A stretch of 64,000 nt of DNA from BJHL01 sp040378885. Its GTDB lineage: Bacteria; Planctomycetota; Phycisphaerae; Phycisphaerales; UBA1924. Position numbers and translations under genes: made by a program. The notes beneath the pieces were generated by a model that was not told where the DNA came from, made no database searches, and saw only the letters and a program-made list of their open reading frames with translations. The stretch lies in the NCBI GenBank assembly GCA_046316615.1, contig JBKDAN010000016.1, positions 166,422 through 230,421 on the forward strand, read 5' to 3'. This document shows, piece after piece, positions 1 to 8,158 of this stretch. Numbering within the stretch: position 1 is the first letter of the stretch; every line of letters starts with the position of its first letter.

Positions 1-507
1 CTTGCGTTCCAGCCATTCCCGGCTGGGGCGAATCTGCACGTCGCTCACCATGCTCTTCTCAATCAAGCCGCTGGCACCGGCGAGGACCAGACCGCGCACC
101 AGATCAGGTCGAGCAATCGCCATCTTCGCGGCAATATGGCCCCCGAAGCTGTTACCCACGAGCACGGCGGGTTGCTTGAGATACGTTGAGATCAGCCGGA
201 TGGTGAGCTCTGTGGCGCCGTGAATAGAGCAGTCATCGCCCGTCAGATCCAGCAAGGGCGTTTGGATGAGCACGCAGCGTGAGCGGTGCTTGATGCGGTG
301 GACCACATCTTCCCAATGGTCATTCAGACCGACCAGACCATGCAGAAACACCACAGGCACGCCGGGGGCTGGCTGTCCCGCCTCAATGACTTCGCACTTC
401 ACCGGCACGCCCGCGAGACCGGAAACGGTCACGTTTTTGGGTGCGCCCAACTGAATGGAGGCGCTGGCGTGGGCAGCTTGCGGGTTGGCTGGCACTGACG
501 TCATCAT
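1..507 (-). CDS. alpha/beta hydrolase, partial (3' end outside window)
   Basis: Minus-strand frame open from an ATG at 507 to the window edge (169 codons), so the C-terminus is missing. The translation shows a hydrolase-fold start: VVFLHGL (HG oxyanion motif) near residue 40, LTGDD, then GNSFGGH, the nucleophile elbow with the catalytic Ser, near residue 100, followed by RPDLVRGLVLAG. These are typical of alpha/beta hydrolase-fold esterases, lipases or haloperoxidase-like enzymes. The acid and His of the triad lie beyond the window. An in-frame ATG also exists at 522. The gene is divergent from the peroxidase gene. Substrate cannot be inferred. Confidence 0.8.
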   Translation of the reverse strand, partial: MMTSVPANPQAAHASASIQLGAPKNVTVSGLAGVPVKCEVIEAGQPAPGVPVVFLHGLVGLNDHWEDVVHRIKHRSRCVLIQTPLLDLTGDDCSIHGATELTIRLISTYLKQPAVLVGNSFGGHIAAKMAIARPDLVRGLVLAGASGLIEKSMVSDVQIRPSREWLERK

Positions 508-828
508 GGCCCTCGCACACATACCTGGCATGCCGCAGGCACGCGCAGGTTTGTGGATGATAACAAGCATATTCCCCCACCTGACCGGAAGTGGACAGAC
601 CGGTACGGGCAACTCGACACCCATCTGCACCAGGGCGATAACTCGTCCAATCCGCAACTTCGCTGGTCAACCGGCATACTCGGTGCATATTCAAGGTGCC
701 ATCACGTGTGCCCGGGAGTTTCGCGGGTTTTCGGTCCAATGCATCAAGTTGTCCTGCGCAGGGCAACCTTGTCGGTTCTACACGCGAACAATCAGAGCAC
801 ACAAGTCGGTTTATTCGGAGAGCAGCGC
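508..828. other. divergent intergenic region
   Basis: About 320 bases between the divergent hydrolase and peroxidase genes. It must hold both promoters, but I see no convincing -35/-10 pair. An in-frame ATG at 553 would lengthen the peroxidase by 92 codons. That extension has no signal-peptide character, so I treat this stretch as non-coding. The ribosome-binding site of the downstream gene (GGAG, 817-820) is at its end. Confidence 0.5.
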
Positions 829-2733
829 ATGCAGAGCGAGAACGTCGTGCGGGATGTGGCCGTTTCCAAACGCAGCGCGTGGAGCACGCGCCTTATCGCT
901 GGCCTCGCGGTGGGCGTGCCGGTCGTTGTTGCCAGCCTGTTGACAGGCATGTACGTCAGCAACAAGGCTGATGCCTCGCTGCCTCCCGTGCCGGTGCCGC
1001 CGGAGAATCCCATCACCGAGCAGAAGCGCGTGCTCGGCAAGATTCTGTTCTGGGATGAGCAGTTCTCGACCAGCAATGTCGTTGCTTGTGCGACGTGTCA
1101 CATTCCCGAGCGTGCAGGTACCGATCCTCGCATCGCCCGCAACCCGGGTATCGACAACATTCCTTTCACCGACGATGACATCCTCGGTTCGATCGGCATC
1201 ATCAAGAGCGATGTCAGCAACAACTTCGCGCCCTCGTTCGTCTTCGGTCTTGAACCGCAGATCACCGGTCGCAGCGCGAACAGCGTGATTAACGCTGCTT
1301 ACTACGCCGACCTTTTCTGGGATGGTCGCGCTCGCGGCGAGTTCCGCGACCCCATTACCAACGCCGTGGTCATTGCCGAAGGCGGCGCGCTCGAAAGCCA
1401 GGCGGTGGGCCCACCGCTCAGCAGCGTTGAGATGGCGCACGCCGGTCTGAACTGGACGGAACTGACGACCAAGCTCAACCAGGTGCGCCCGCTCGACCTC
1501 GCGACCGATGTGCCTGCGGATGTCGCGGCGGTGCTTTCCAGCAAGCCCAGCTATGGCGATCTGTTTGAAGACGCGTTTGGCGATCCCGCCATCACGCCCA
1601 CACGCATCGCGTTCGCGATCGCGACGTATCAGCGCACGCTCATCAGCGATCAGTCACCCTGGGATGCATTCACCGCCGGCAACGATCAGGCTCTCACGCC
1701 GCGCCAGCAGGATGGCTTCGCGCAGTTTGTCGCCAGCAGTTGCATCACGTGCCACAGCGATCCGCTGTTCAAGGAGAATGACTTCCGCAATATCGGTCTG
1801 CGTCCCAACGCCGAAGACCTCGGCCTCGCGGGCGTCACGGGTAACCCGTTTGACAGCGGCAAGTTCAAGACTCCGACCGTGCGCAACAGCAAGCTCAAGT
1901 CCACGTTCATGCACAACGGCATGTTCACGACGCTGGGTGACGTTGTGCGCTTCTACACGCAGGCGCCGGGCTCGCCGCCGATGTTCCAAGACAACCTCGA
2001 CACGATCATGCAGTTCACGCAGGTGCCCGACAACATGATCGGTCCGATGGTCGACTTCATGGCCAACGGCCTGCTCGACCCGCGTGTCGTCAGCGGCACC
2101 TTCCCCTTTGACAAGCCCCAACTCTACACCGAGCGTGTGGATGCGCAACCGACCGTCATCGGTGGTGGCGTGCCCGGCACGGGCGGCGTGGTGCCCAAGA
2201 TCGTGGCTGCCAGCCCGGCCATGATCAACATCAGCGAGTGCCGCATCGGCCTCGGTCAGGCTCGCGTGGGCGGGACCGCTCGACTCATGTTCACACGCAC
2301 CACGCCGACGGGTGGTGTGATCTCGCCGGATTATCTCTACTCGCAGCACATCGTGACTGCTCTGGGTGCGGCCACGGAGAAGATGTCGATCACCATCGAC
2401 ATGTTCCAGCCGGGCGAAACGATCTACATGCAGTGGATGATCGATGATCCCGCCGCTCCGGGCGGTATCGCGTACAGCAGCATCGCGCGTGTGCCGATCT
2501 TCTGCGGCAGCATGGGTTGCCCGTGCGACCCCATTGACTTCAATCGCAACGGCGTCTTCCCCGAAGATCAAGACGTCATGGACTTCTTCGATGTGCTCGC
2601 GGGTGGCACTCCCGCAAGCTGCGATCCGGACCGCGGCTGCAACGACATTGACTTCAACAACAACGGCGTCTTCCCCGAAGATCAAGACGTCATGGACTTC
2701 TTCAACGTTCTGGCTGGTGGCAGCTGCAACTGA
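829..2733 (+). CDS. di-haem cytochrome-c peroxidase / MauG-family protein with two GC-type dockerin repeats
   Basis: Predicted exported di-haem protein of the bacterial cytochrome c peroxidase/MauG family, which reduces peroxide or oxidises substrates using c-type haems outside the cytoplasm. Two haem-binding CxxCH motifs are visible, CATCH at residues 87-91 and CITCH at 305-309, with the family phrase KILFWDEQFS before the first. An N-terminal hydrophobic segment (about residues 20-40) acts as signal or anchor. The C-terminus has a linker and two dockerin-like repeats (IDFNRNG..FPEDQD and IDFNNNG..FPEDQD) ending in GGSCN. I chose ATG 829 because GGAG lies 8 bases upstream and the protein then begins with the export signal. 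The same tail on the next gene suggests a shared surface-attachment route (inference). Length 634 aa. Confidence 0.9.
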   Translation: MQSENVVRDVAVSKRSAWSTRLIAGLAVGVPVVVASLLTGMYVSNKADASLPPVPVPPENPITEQKRVLGKILFWDEQFSTSNVVACATCHIPERAGTDPRIARNPGIDNIPFTDDDILGSIGIIKSDVSNNFAPSFVFGLEPQITGRSANSVINAAYYADLFWDGRARGEFRDPITNAVVIAEGGALESQAVGPPLSSVEMAHAGLNWTELTTKLNQVRPLDLATDVPADVAAVLSSKPSYGDLFEDAFGDPAITPTRIAFAIATYQRTLISDQSPWDAFTAGNDQALTPRQQDGFAQFVASSCITCHSDPLFKENDFRNIGLRPNAEDLGLAGVTGNPFDSGKFKTPTVRNSKLKSTFMHNGMFTTLGDVVRFYTQAPGSPPMFQDNLDTIMQFTQVPDNMIGPMVDFMANGLLDPRVVSGTFPFDKPQLYTERVDAQPTVIGGGVPGTGGVVPKIVAASPAMINISECRIGLGQARVGGTARLMFTRTTPTGGVISPDYLYSQHIVTALGAATEKMSITIDMFQPGETIYMQWMIDDPAAPGGIAYSSIARVPIFCGSMGCPCDPIDFNRNGVFPEDQDVMDFFDVLAGGTPASCDPDRGCNDIDFNNNGVFPEDQDVMDFFNVLAGGSCN

Positions 2734-2759
2734 TCGCCCACATCCAGTGACTTGTCACG

Positions 2760-2790
2760 CTCGCACGGCGTTTGCCGTGCGAGTTTTTTT
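2760..2790 (+). terminator. Rho-independent terminator after the peroxidase gene
   Basis: Perfect 10-bp stem (CTCGCACGGC at 2760-2769 with GCCGTGCGAG at 2774-2783), GTTT loop, then seven T residues (2784-2790). It lies 27 bases after the stop codon. Confidence 0.93.
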
Positions 2791-2887
2791 GTTGGAAAGC
2801 TCACATGAATGCGCTTGACGCAGCATCGCGTTGATGTAGGCTCTAGTTTGCCCGCACAAGTTGTGATGCGGGCGGAACGGGGCACTC

Positions 2888-4606
2888 ATGCATCATTCGA
2901 TCGTCGGTTTTCTCGCTGCGGTGACTCTGTTGAGCACAATCTCCATGGCCGATGTCGTGCGCGAATCTGCGGCGGTGTCTGTCGCGGCATTCTCCGGTCA
3001 CGTGTACCGCGACCGCGTGTATGTGCGATTCATCAACGCGCTGTCGGTACGTGAGCGTGCAGGCGCGCTCTCCGAACTGCGAGGCGTACAGCTTCCCAAA
3101 CTGCCGGGCGTGACCTGGCGACGACTGCACGAAGTGAGTGATGATGCCCTCGAGGAGCAGCGCGAACAGGCTGAGAAGTTCTGGCAGCGCGAACTGCCGG
3201 ATCTGCGCAACGAGTTCGTCATGACGCTCGCTCCAGGCGCAGACCTCGAGAAGACGATTGATGCTCTCCGCCAGATGCCTGAGATTGCAGAGGCAGAGCC
3301 GTTGCCGCTTCCTGTAGCGCCGCCGCTGCCACCTGATTTTCGCGGTTCGCAGCAGTATCTCAATGCGTCGCCCGTCGGCACCGGACCCTCGTTGGCGTGG
3401 ACGTGGCCGGGTGGTCGTGGGCAGGCAGTCCGAGTGACGGATCTCGAGTACGGCTACAACGCCGCGCACGAGGATCTGCCCGCCATCACTCGCATCGGCG
3501 CACTGGGGAACAACCCGTTTGACAACAATCACGGCACTGCTGTCCTCAGCATCCTGTTCGGACGCGACAACGGCTGGGGCGTGGTTGGAGGCGTACCCGA
3601 CGCAGCCAAGTCGTTCGCATATTGCTACTTCAACACCACGGGCTACAACCTTGCTGGGGCCATCACCAGCGTGTCGGTTGCGAGTGCGCCCGGAGACGTG
3701 CTGCTCATTGAGCAGCAGGCGGCCGGGCCGTCCGGTGGTACCGCGTACGTTCCAAGTGAGTGGAGTCTGCCCGTGTACAACGCCACCGTGCAGGCGGTGG
3801 GGGCTGGACGCATCGTCGTCGCGGCGGCTGGAAACGGCGGCGAGAACCTTGACGGGGCCGCGTTCAACACCGGTCACCGCCCGTTCATCGCCGCCAACAA
3901 CAGCGGGGCGATTATCGTCGGCGCGGGTGCAGCGGGACCAAACAACTCGCCCAGCACCACGTCGCGTTCGCGGTTGTCATTCAGTTGCTACGGCTCGCGA
4001 CTGAGCCTGCAAGGCTGGGGCGAACGCGTGTACGCGGCCGGCTACGGCAGTGCGTTCTCGGCGGAAGGCGTGAACCGCTACTTCACCAGCGGGTTCAACG
4101 GGACCAGCAGTGCCAGCCCGACGGTCGTGAACGCAGCGGCGGTTGTTTCAAGCGTGTATGAGACCGTGACGGGCACGCCCATCAATCCGCTCACGCTGCG
4201 AGCCGCGCTCATCAGCACTGGCGCAGAGCAAACCAGCGGCAACAACCCCGCGACGCAGAACATCGGCCCGTTGCCCAACGCCGTTGCCGCGTTGTATCAG
4301 GTGCTCGCAACGGGTGACTGCAACCAGAACCAGATTCCGGATCGCGTTGACATCGCGATGGGCATGGCCGATGTGAACGGCGACCTCATTCCGGACGATT
4401 GCCAGACGCTGGGCTGCGATGACATCGACTTCAACAACAACGGCGTCTTCCCGGAAGATCAGGACATCAGCGACTTTCTCGCGGTGCTTGCTGGAGCGTC
4501 GTGCCCGACGTGCAACGACATCGACTTCAACAACAACGGCGTGTTTCCTGAGGATCAGGATGTGCTTGATTTCTTCAATGTGCTGGCTGGCGGCACGTGC
4601 GGTTGA
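2888..4606 (+). CDS. secreted subtilisin-like (S8) serine protease with two GC-type dockerin repeats
   Basis: Exported peptidase of the subtilase family. Signal peptide at residues 1-21 (hydrophobic core ending SMA-D), a propeptide-like segment to about residue 150, then the catalytic domain. Triad candidates are Asp185 (VTDLEYG, slightly atypical), His215 (NNHGTAV) and Ser407 (GTSSASP), with the oxyanion Asn316 in AAAGNGG. After the protease domain comes a short Asp/Asn-rich calcium-type stretch (DCNQNQIPD, DVNGDLIPDDCQ) and two dockerin-like repeats ending GGTCG. Start is the first ATG, 155 bases after the previous stop codon and beyond that gene's terminator, so it is probably an independent transcription unit. 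Substrate unknown. The unusual Asp context leaves some doubt about activity. Confidence 0.92.
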   Translation: MHHSIVGFLAAVTLLSTISMADVVRESAAVSVAAFSGHVYRDRVYVRFINALSVRERAGALSELRGVQLPKLPGVTWRRLHEVSDDALEEQREQAEKFWQRELPDLRNEFVMTLAPGADLEKTIDALRQMPEIAEAEPLPLPVAPPLPPDFRGSQQYLNASPVGTGPSLAWTWPGGRGQAVRVTDLEYGYNAAHEDLPAITRIGALGNNPFDNNHGTAVLSILFGRDNGWGVVGGVPDAAKSFAYCYFNTTGYNLAGAITSVSVASAPGDVLLIEQQAAGPSGGTAYVPSEWSLPVYNATVQAVGAGRIVVAAAGNGGENLDGAAFNTGHRPFIAANNSGAIIVGAGAAGPNNSPSTTSRSRLSFSCYGSRLSLQGWGERVYAAGYGSAFSAEGVNRYFTSGFNGTSSASPTVVNAAAVVSSVYETVTGTPINPLTLRAALISTGAEQTSGNNPATQNIGPLPNAVAALYQVLATGDCNQNQIPDRVDIAMGMADVNGDLIPDDCQTLGCDDIDFNNNGVFPEDQDISDFLAVLAGASCPTCNDIDFNNNGVFPEDQDVLDFFNVLAGGTCG

Positions 4607-4686
4607 TCGCACTCGCCGCACGCGCTGGTGTTCGCGTCATGGTTCTTCCGTGAAATTCGCCGGGGGCATCCAGCCGAACTGAAATC

Positions 4687-4718
4687 AACAAGCCCCTCGC
4701 GAGAGCGAGGGGCTTGTT
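4687..4718. terminator. bidirectional hairpin between convergent genes
   Basis: Perfect 14-bp inverted repeat (AACAAGCCCCTCGC / GCGAGGGGCTTGTT) with a GAGA tetraloop. It lies between the plus-strand protease and the minus-strand gene ending at 4754. No long T run on either side, so it may be a weak or Rho-assisted terminator. Confidence 0.75.
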
Positions 4719-4753
4719 CATCTTTGCGATCGCTGCGGTGGTCGCAGCGTCAC

Positions 4754-5551
4754 TCAGTCGAGAAACGCGATGGCCGAGCCAGTGGGCGCTCGTCCCTCTT
4801 CGTTCATCAGCACACGGTGCCAGCCGTCCAGCGTGATGGTGGCGTGGTCGGCGTGGCGAATCGTGCCGCGAACAAAGAGTTGCGGATTGCGACGGCTGTG
4901 CCACCAGCGGTCGTTGGCGAGCGAAGGCCGCTCTGCCAAACGCTGGCGATACTCGTCGATCAACAGCCCTGCGGGAAAGCGGTATGAGACCATCACACTT
5001 TCCCCGCCTGCGCGGTACGCGAACTCCGCGATGTGCGGCTTGCTCTGCCAGCTGCGCCGCAGCAGTTCGTTGCGCCGCACCGACAGAGGATCAACCGTCA
5101 CGTGCTGAGGCACGAAGAACCACTCGCCCTGACGCTTGAACGCGTTGTTGTGACGCGACAGGCGTTCATGACGATCAAGTCGCGCGCGGTCCTGCGCATC
5201 ACGCACCATGGCGGGCTTCAGAGCCTCCATGGCCGTGATGACGTTGGACACGCCCCGATCGCCAGGTATGCCCGCGACAAACCAATGGCGTTCATCATGG
5301 CCACAGAGCAGCTTGAGCGCCGACTCTCCAGGCCCGCGAGGCGCGTGCAAGAGCAGGTGGCGCAGGTCCGCGCGGGTATCGACCGCGAAGACCTTCGCAT
5401 CGTCGCGCACGCGAAGTTCAAAGAACTCATCCTTGCGCTCGTGTCGCACGTCGACGATGATGGGCATTCCCTTCTCGCGTGCACGCATCGGCACGAGCTT
5501 CACGCGCGCGCCGATCTTGACAAAACTCCGTTGCAAATGGGCAACATCCAT
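4754..5551 (-). CDS. conserved-looking hypothetical protein beside the RNA-repair operon
   Basis: 265-aa soluble protein that I do not recognise. The start at 5551 (MDVAHLQRSF) is supported by a strong GGAGGAG about 7 bases upstream. No signal peptide or membrane segment. Notable stretches are HWFVAGIPG, RGEWFFVPQ-like FKRQGEWFFVPQ near the middle, RNPQLFVRGTIRHADHATI and a C-terminal GSAIAFLD. The mix of Arg, His and Trp is compatible with nucleic-acid binding, but that is only inference. It lies downstream of rtcB on the same strand, separated by a good terminator (5874-5904), so it is not simply co-transcribed with the operon. Its proximity makes a role in the same RNA-repair pathway possible but unproven. 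Confidence 0.7.
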   Translation of the reverse strand: MDVAHLQRSFVKIGARVKLVPMRAREKGMPIIVDVRHERKDEFFELRVRDDAKVFAVDTRADLRHLLLHAPRGPGESALKLLCGHDERHWFVAGIPGDRGVSNVITAMEALKPAMVRDAQDRARLDRHERLSRHNNAFKRQGEWFFVPQHVTVDPLSVRRNELLRRSWQSKPHIAEFAYRAGGESVMVSYRFPAGLLIDEYRQRLAERPSLANDRWWHSRRNPQLFVRGTIRHADHATITLDGWHRVLMNEEGRAPTGSAIAFLD

Positions 5552-5911
5552 GGGACAACTCCTCCGCGCCGCGAGTTTCATTCACGCGGATCGCGGTTAT
5601 GCATGAGACAACCACGCTCGCAATGCGAGCATGGATAGCGTGACCATGTGAAAAATCAGGTCACCGCTGAAAGAGAAAGTGAGGTGAGCCGGTGCATCCA
5701 ACTGCATTCGCGTGACAAAGTCACGACGAGGACTCGGCCGGCCGGTACCGGAGCGAGTGGGGGGCAGTGGCGGATCAGCGTCTGGTGGCGCGTGGTGTTG
5801 CGCGGAGAATGAGCATGCGTTGCATGATGATTCCTTCAACGTACGAAGAATCAAGAAATTGCGGCGAATTTCGAAAAATGCGCCTGAGGGTTTTCGCCCT
5901 CAGGACCGCCG
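5552..5911 (-). other. 360-base intergenic segment with possible short leader ORF
   Basis: Between rtcB and the 4754-5551 gene. It holds the rtcB terminator (5874-5904) and must hold the promoter of the hypothetical gene. A 16-codon ORF (5775-5825, minus; MQRMLILRATPRATRR) has GAAGGA upstream and could be a leader peptide. Small hairpins occur (CGTGAC-TTT-GTCACG near 5711-5725, and a GTGACC/GGTCAC pair near 5643-5668). A copy of the 7-mer CGAATGC seen in the Y-RNA array is at 5704-5710 (minus strand), but a single 7-mer match is expected by chance. Confidence 0.4.
5874..5904 (-). terminator. Rho-independent terminator after rtcB
   Basis: Read on the minus strand: CCTGAGGG, loop CGAAAA, CCCTCAGG, then CGCA and five T residues. 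The first stem arm begins 7 bases after the rtcB stop codon. It marks the end of the Ro60-Y RNA-rtcB transcription unit. Confidence 0.85.
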
Positions 5912-7408
5912 TCAATCATCCGCCTTGTCGCCGTCCTTGATCACGAACTTCGCCTGCAGCCGCGCGACTTCCGTCGCGAGGCCCGCCTTCTCCACGCTTG
6001 CGAGAACTTCGTTGAAGTCCTTGTATGCCGCAGGCGCTTCGTCGATGGGGTACTGCCGGCAGTTGGTCATGATGTCAGCCTCGGCAAGGCTCTTGTCGAT
6101 CTGCTTCTGGTCCAGCGCCTTGATGGCAGCGGTGCGGCTCATGCGCCGTCCCGCGCCGTGGTTGACGCTGTAGCAGCTCAGTCGCGCACCGGGCTGGGCC
6201 ACCATCACGCTGCTACCTTGGGCGGGGTTGCCGGGCAGCAGAATGGGGTGACCCGTGTGCTCGAAGATGGTTCCCTTCAGGCCATGGTGACCCGCCGGGA
6301 ACGCACGCGTCGCACCCTTGCGATGGACCCACGTGAGCTTGTTGTCAAGCACTTCCTGTCGCGCGATGTTGTGGCTGATGAAGTACACCAGTTCACCCTT
6401 CACGCCCGGAATGACCTCCTGGAACGCTTCGAGAATCAGCGCGTTGATGAGCAAGTGGTTCAGCGTCGCGAAGTTCGCGCCGATGGCCATGTCATCCAGA
6501 TACGCATCCGCTTCGGGCGTACCCAGTGGAGCGTGCACCAGGTGTCGGTCGTTGCCGGGCAGCGGGATGCCCCACGTGGCAAAGTGCTGCTGCATGGCGC
6601 GGAACTGGCGATCAGCCAGCTTGCTGCCAAGACCGCGGCTGCCGCAGTGCGACAGGAACGCCACGTGACCGTCGCGCAGCCCGAAGTGCTGCGCGAGGTT
6701 GCGCTGAGCGTCATTCACACGCACGACTTCGCACTCACCGAAGTGGTTGCCGCCGCCGTATGAACCCAATTGCGCGATCTTGTCCGCGAACACGCCGTAC
6801 GTCAGGCTTTCGGCCATCAGCGTGCGGTCCACGCGATCGAGCAGGCTGTCACGCGTGCCGTCGTGGCCCGTGTGGTGGCTGTCTTCGCACCGCTGCGCCC
6901 AGTGCAGGGGGATGCCAAGCTGCGTCAGCACTTCATCCGTCGCGCCTTCGGTCACGATCTGTCGACCTTGCGTGGGCGAAACGTACCGACCCTTCTTGGC
7001 GTGACGGTTGCCGCGGCCTGCTCCCGTGGGCGTGCGTTGCAGAATCGCTTCAATCAGCGCACGGCGTAGCGGCTTGCTCGTGATCGCATCCTCGGGCAGG
7101 TCGAGCTGCAAGAGGCTCATCGAGCACTTGATATCGACACCGACCGGGCCGGGATAGATGTGCGTGGGTGACGCAAGCACCGAGCCAACGGGTGCGCCAT
7201 AGCCGCTGTGCGCGTCGGGGTTCAGGACAAGCTCGCTCACACCGGGTGCGCTCGCGCTGTTCAATGCCTGCCGAATGCAAGCATCGTCAAAGGCGTCACG
7301 AATGGCCTTCGTACCGATTACGGTCACGGGCTTCTTCGCGCCGTTCTCCACGGGCAAGATCGCCGTCGCTTCGCCGGTTTCAATCAGAATGGAAGGGTCG
7401 GTCGGCAT
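5912..7408 (-). CDS. rtcB: RNA-splicing ligase RtcB
   Basis: Joins RNA 2',3'-cyclic phosphate or 3'-phosphate ends to 5'-OH ends using GTP and Mn2+, through a histidine-GMP intermediate. 498 aa, within the family's usual range. Visible motifs: DAHSGYG (66-72), GVDIKCSM (90-97, with the metal-binding Asp92 and Cys95), GGGNHFGE (218-225), HCGSRG (254-259), SHNIA with His346, HRKGATRAF (362-370), and NHGAGRR with the presumed guanylylated His417. All metal and nucleophile positions appear intact. DIKCSM replaces the commoner DIGCGM but keeps the Cys. It is the last gene of the sigma-54 operon, after the two Ro60 cistrons and the Y-RNA array. AGGA precedes the ATG by about 8 bases. Regulation by RtcR is predicted. 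Confidence 0.97.
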   Translation of the reverse strand: MPTDPSILIETGEATAILPVENGAKKPVTVIGTKAIRDAFDDACIRQALNSASAPGVSELVLNPDAHSGYGAPVGSVLASPTHIYPGPVGVDIKCSMSLLQLDLPEDAITSKPLRRALIEAILQRTPTGAGRGNRHAKKGRYVSPTQGRQIVTEGATDEVLTQLGIPLHWAQRCEDSHHTGHDGTRDSLLDRVDRTLMAESLTYGVFADKIAQLGSYGGGNHFGECEVVRVNDAQRNLAQHFGLRDGHVAFLSHCGSRGLGSKLADRQFRAMQQHFATWGIPLPGNDRHLVHAPLGTPEADAYLDDMAIGANFATLNHLLINALILEAFQEVIPGVKGELVYFISHNIARQEVLDNKLTWVHRKGATRAFPAGHHGLKGTIFEHTGHPILLPGNPAQGSSVMVAQPGARLSCYSVNHGAGRRMSRTAAIKALDQKQIDKSLAEADIMTNCRQYPIDEAPAAYKDFNEVLASVEKAGLATEVARLQAKFVIKDGDKADD

Positions 7409-7537
7409 GGTTCAATCCTAAGAAGACAAGAGCAGCCGCTCTTGCGTGTGAATCAGTTCCAATCGCACGCGACACGTTTTCACGCATCGGTGCAAGCTCC
7501 CATATGCAGGAGCATTCCCTACACCCCTCGGAGCACC
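7409..7537 (-). other. leader between last Y-RNA element and rtcB, possible degenerate ninth element
   Basis: 129 bases on the operon transcript upstream of rtcB. Contains a perfect 7-bp hairpin CAAGAGC-GGCT-GCTCTTG (plus-strand 7427-7444) ending 18 bases before the rtcB ATG, which could insulate or regulate translation. Also present are a GAATGC at 7512-7517, a GCTCC/GGAGC hairpin near 7496-7514 and a CTCTTGTC at its end, resembling the Y-RNA start and end elements. No clear closing stem was found, so I do not count it as a Y RNA. Confidence 0.5.
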
Positions 7538-7704
7538 CCAGACGAACCAAACACGCCTCACACGACGAGAAACGCAAGACGGACGCGAGTCTCGCGACTC
7601 GAGTGCTCTTCCGCTGAGCTACGCGTTTGCACGCGGCGGGATTCGAACCTGCAACCACTATGTAGTCCTGCTGGCATTCGAGTGAGACGTGTTTGTCGGT
7701 CTGG
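7538..7704 (-). ncRNA. Y-RNA-like element 8, permuted tRNA-like (T arm, acceptor hairpin, D arm, extra arm)
   Basis: Closing stem: CCAGAC/GTCTGG, internal loop, AAACACGT/GCGTGTTT, CTCAC/GTGAG, then CGA/TCG. Next come the start element CGAATGC and an inner stem GCAGGAC/GTCTTGC. Inside, in transcript order: a T arm with loop TTCGAAT, an acceptor-stem equivalent CGCGT-GCAA-ACGCG closed by a GNRA tetraloop, TA plus a D arm with GCTC/GAGC stem, and a hairpin CGAGTC-GCGA-GACTCG in the anticodon-arm position. The order is that of a tRNA cut between anticodon and T arms. No CCA and no free acceptor end, so it cannot be charged as it stands. Confidence 0.8.
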
Positions 7705-7715
7705 CGTTACGCATG

Positions 7716-7842
7716 CTCGCGCGAGCGAGCGACGAATCGACAAGACGTGTTCCGCAAGATGCACGCAGACGATGCGTGCGCCTTGTTTGAAGTCGAACCG
7801 GTGATGGTGAACGTCCTGGCTTTCGTCGCTCGCTTGCGCGAG
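7716..7842 (-). ncRNA. Y-RNA-like element 7, long stem without clear tRNA module
   Basis: Closed by a 21-bp stem with one A-C mismatch (arms 7716-7736 and 7822-7842). The start element is a CGAAAGCC variant. The inner stem CAGGACG/CGTCTTG matches the other elements. The interior holds a 7-bp hairpin (GCACGCA/TGCGTGC, loop TCGTC) and a TTCGACT sequence without a matching T stem. It starts one base after element 6 ends. Probably a Ro60-binding Y RNA with a different or decayed effector module. Confidence 0.72.
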
Positions 7843-7843
7843 T

Positions 7844-7997
7844 GCATGCTTCGTGAGAATCGGCGACAAGGGATCGTCAAGACGTTTCCCAGTGCTCTGC
7901 CCTTGAGCTAGAGGCTTTCGCCTCCCTCGGAATCGAACCGAGGAACCGCTGGATCCATGTAGTCCTGACTGCATTCGCCGAATCTCGCGAGGCACGC
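7844..7997 (-). ncRNA. Y-RNA-like element 6, permuted tRNA-like (T arm, GAAA-capped acceptor, D arm)
   Basis: Closing stem about 23 bp with three mismatches, including GAGATTCGGCGA opposite TCGCCGATTCTC. Start element GGCGAATGC and end element CTTGTCGCC. Inner stem TCAGGAC/GTCTTGA, then CCAG/CTGG, equivalent to an anticodon stem. Inside: T arm CCTCGG-TTCGATT-CCGAGG, acceptor equivalent GAGGC-GAAA-GCCTC, then TA and a D arm GCTC/GAGC with GG in the loop. This is the clearest permuted tRNA mimic of the array: the acceptor ends are sealed by a GNRA tetraloop and the RNA ends leave through the anticodon stem. Confidence 0.85.
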
Positions 7998-8158
7998 GAG
8001 TGCAATTCCTTTCGTGGCTGCGATGCCACACAACAAGTTCGCATGCAAAGCGTGATGGGCTTGAGGCCCGAGGTCGATCACCACGCATGCTCGCTGCGGG
8101 AATCGCACCGGCTCCGTCCGTTTCCGGCCCCACCGTGCATGTAGCTCCACTTCTCACT
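7998..8158 (-). ncRNA. degenerate Y-RNA-like element 5
   Basis: Lies between elements 4 and 6. It contains GGAGCTACATG, similar to the GGACTACATG of neighbouring elements, a CCG-GAAA-CGG hairpin and a T-arm-like GCCGG-TGCGATT-CCCGC with a mismatch and G in place of the second T. A strong 50-base hairpin follows (8041-8090; GCATGC/GCATGC, GTGAT/ATCAC, GGGC/GCCC). Its last part resembles the 5' part of element 4 (GCATCGCAG, CCACGAA). I find no convincing closing stem, so it may be a decayed copy or a different fold. Confidence 0.4.

Noticed and set aside
553..828. 92-codon N-terminal extension of the peroxidase
   Set aside because: No similarity to exported peroxidases, signal segment would be internal, and a better ribosome site precedes ATG 829.
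5704..5710. further Y RNA downstream of rtcB
   Set aside because: Only the 7-mer CGAATGC matches, and no closing or inner stem was found. A single 7-mer is expected by chance in 64 kb.
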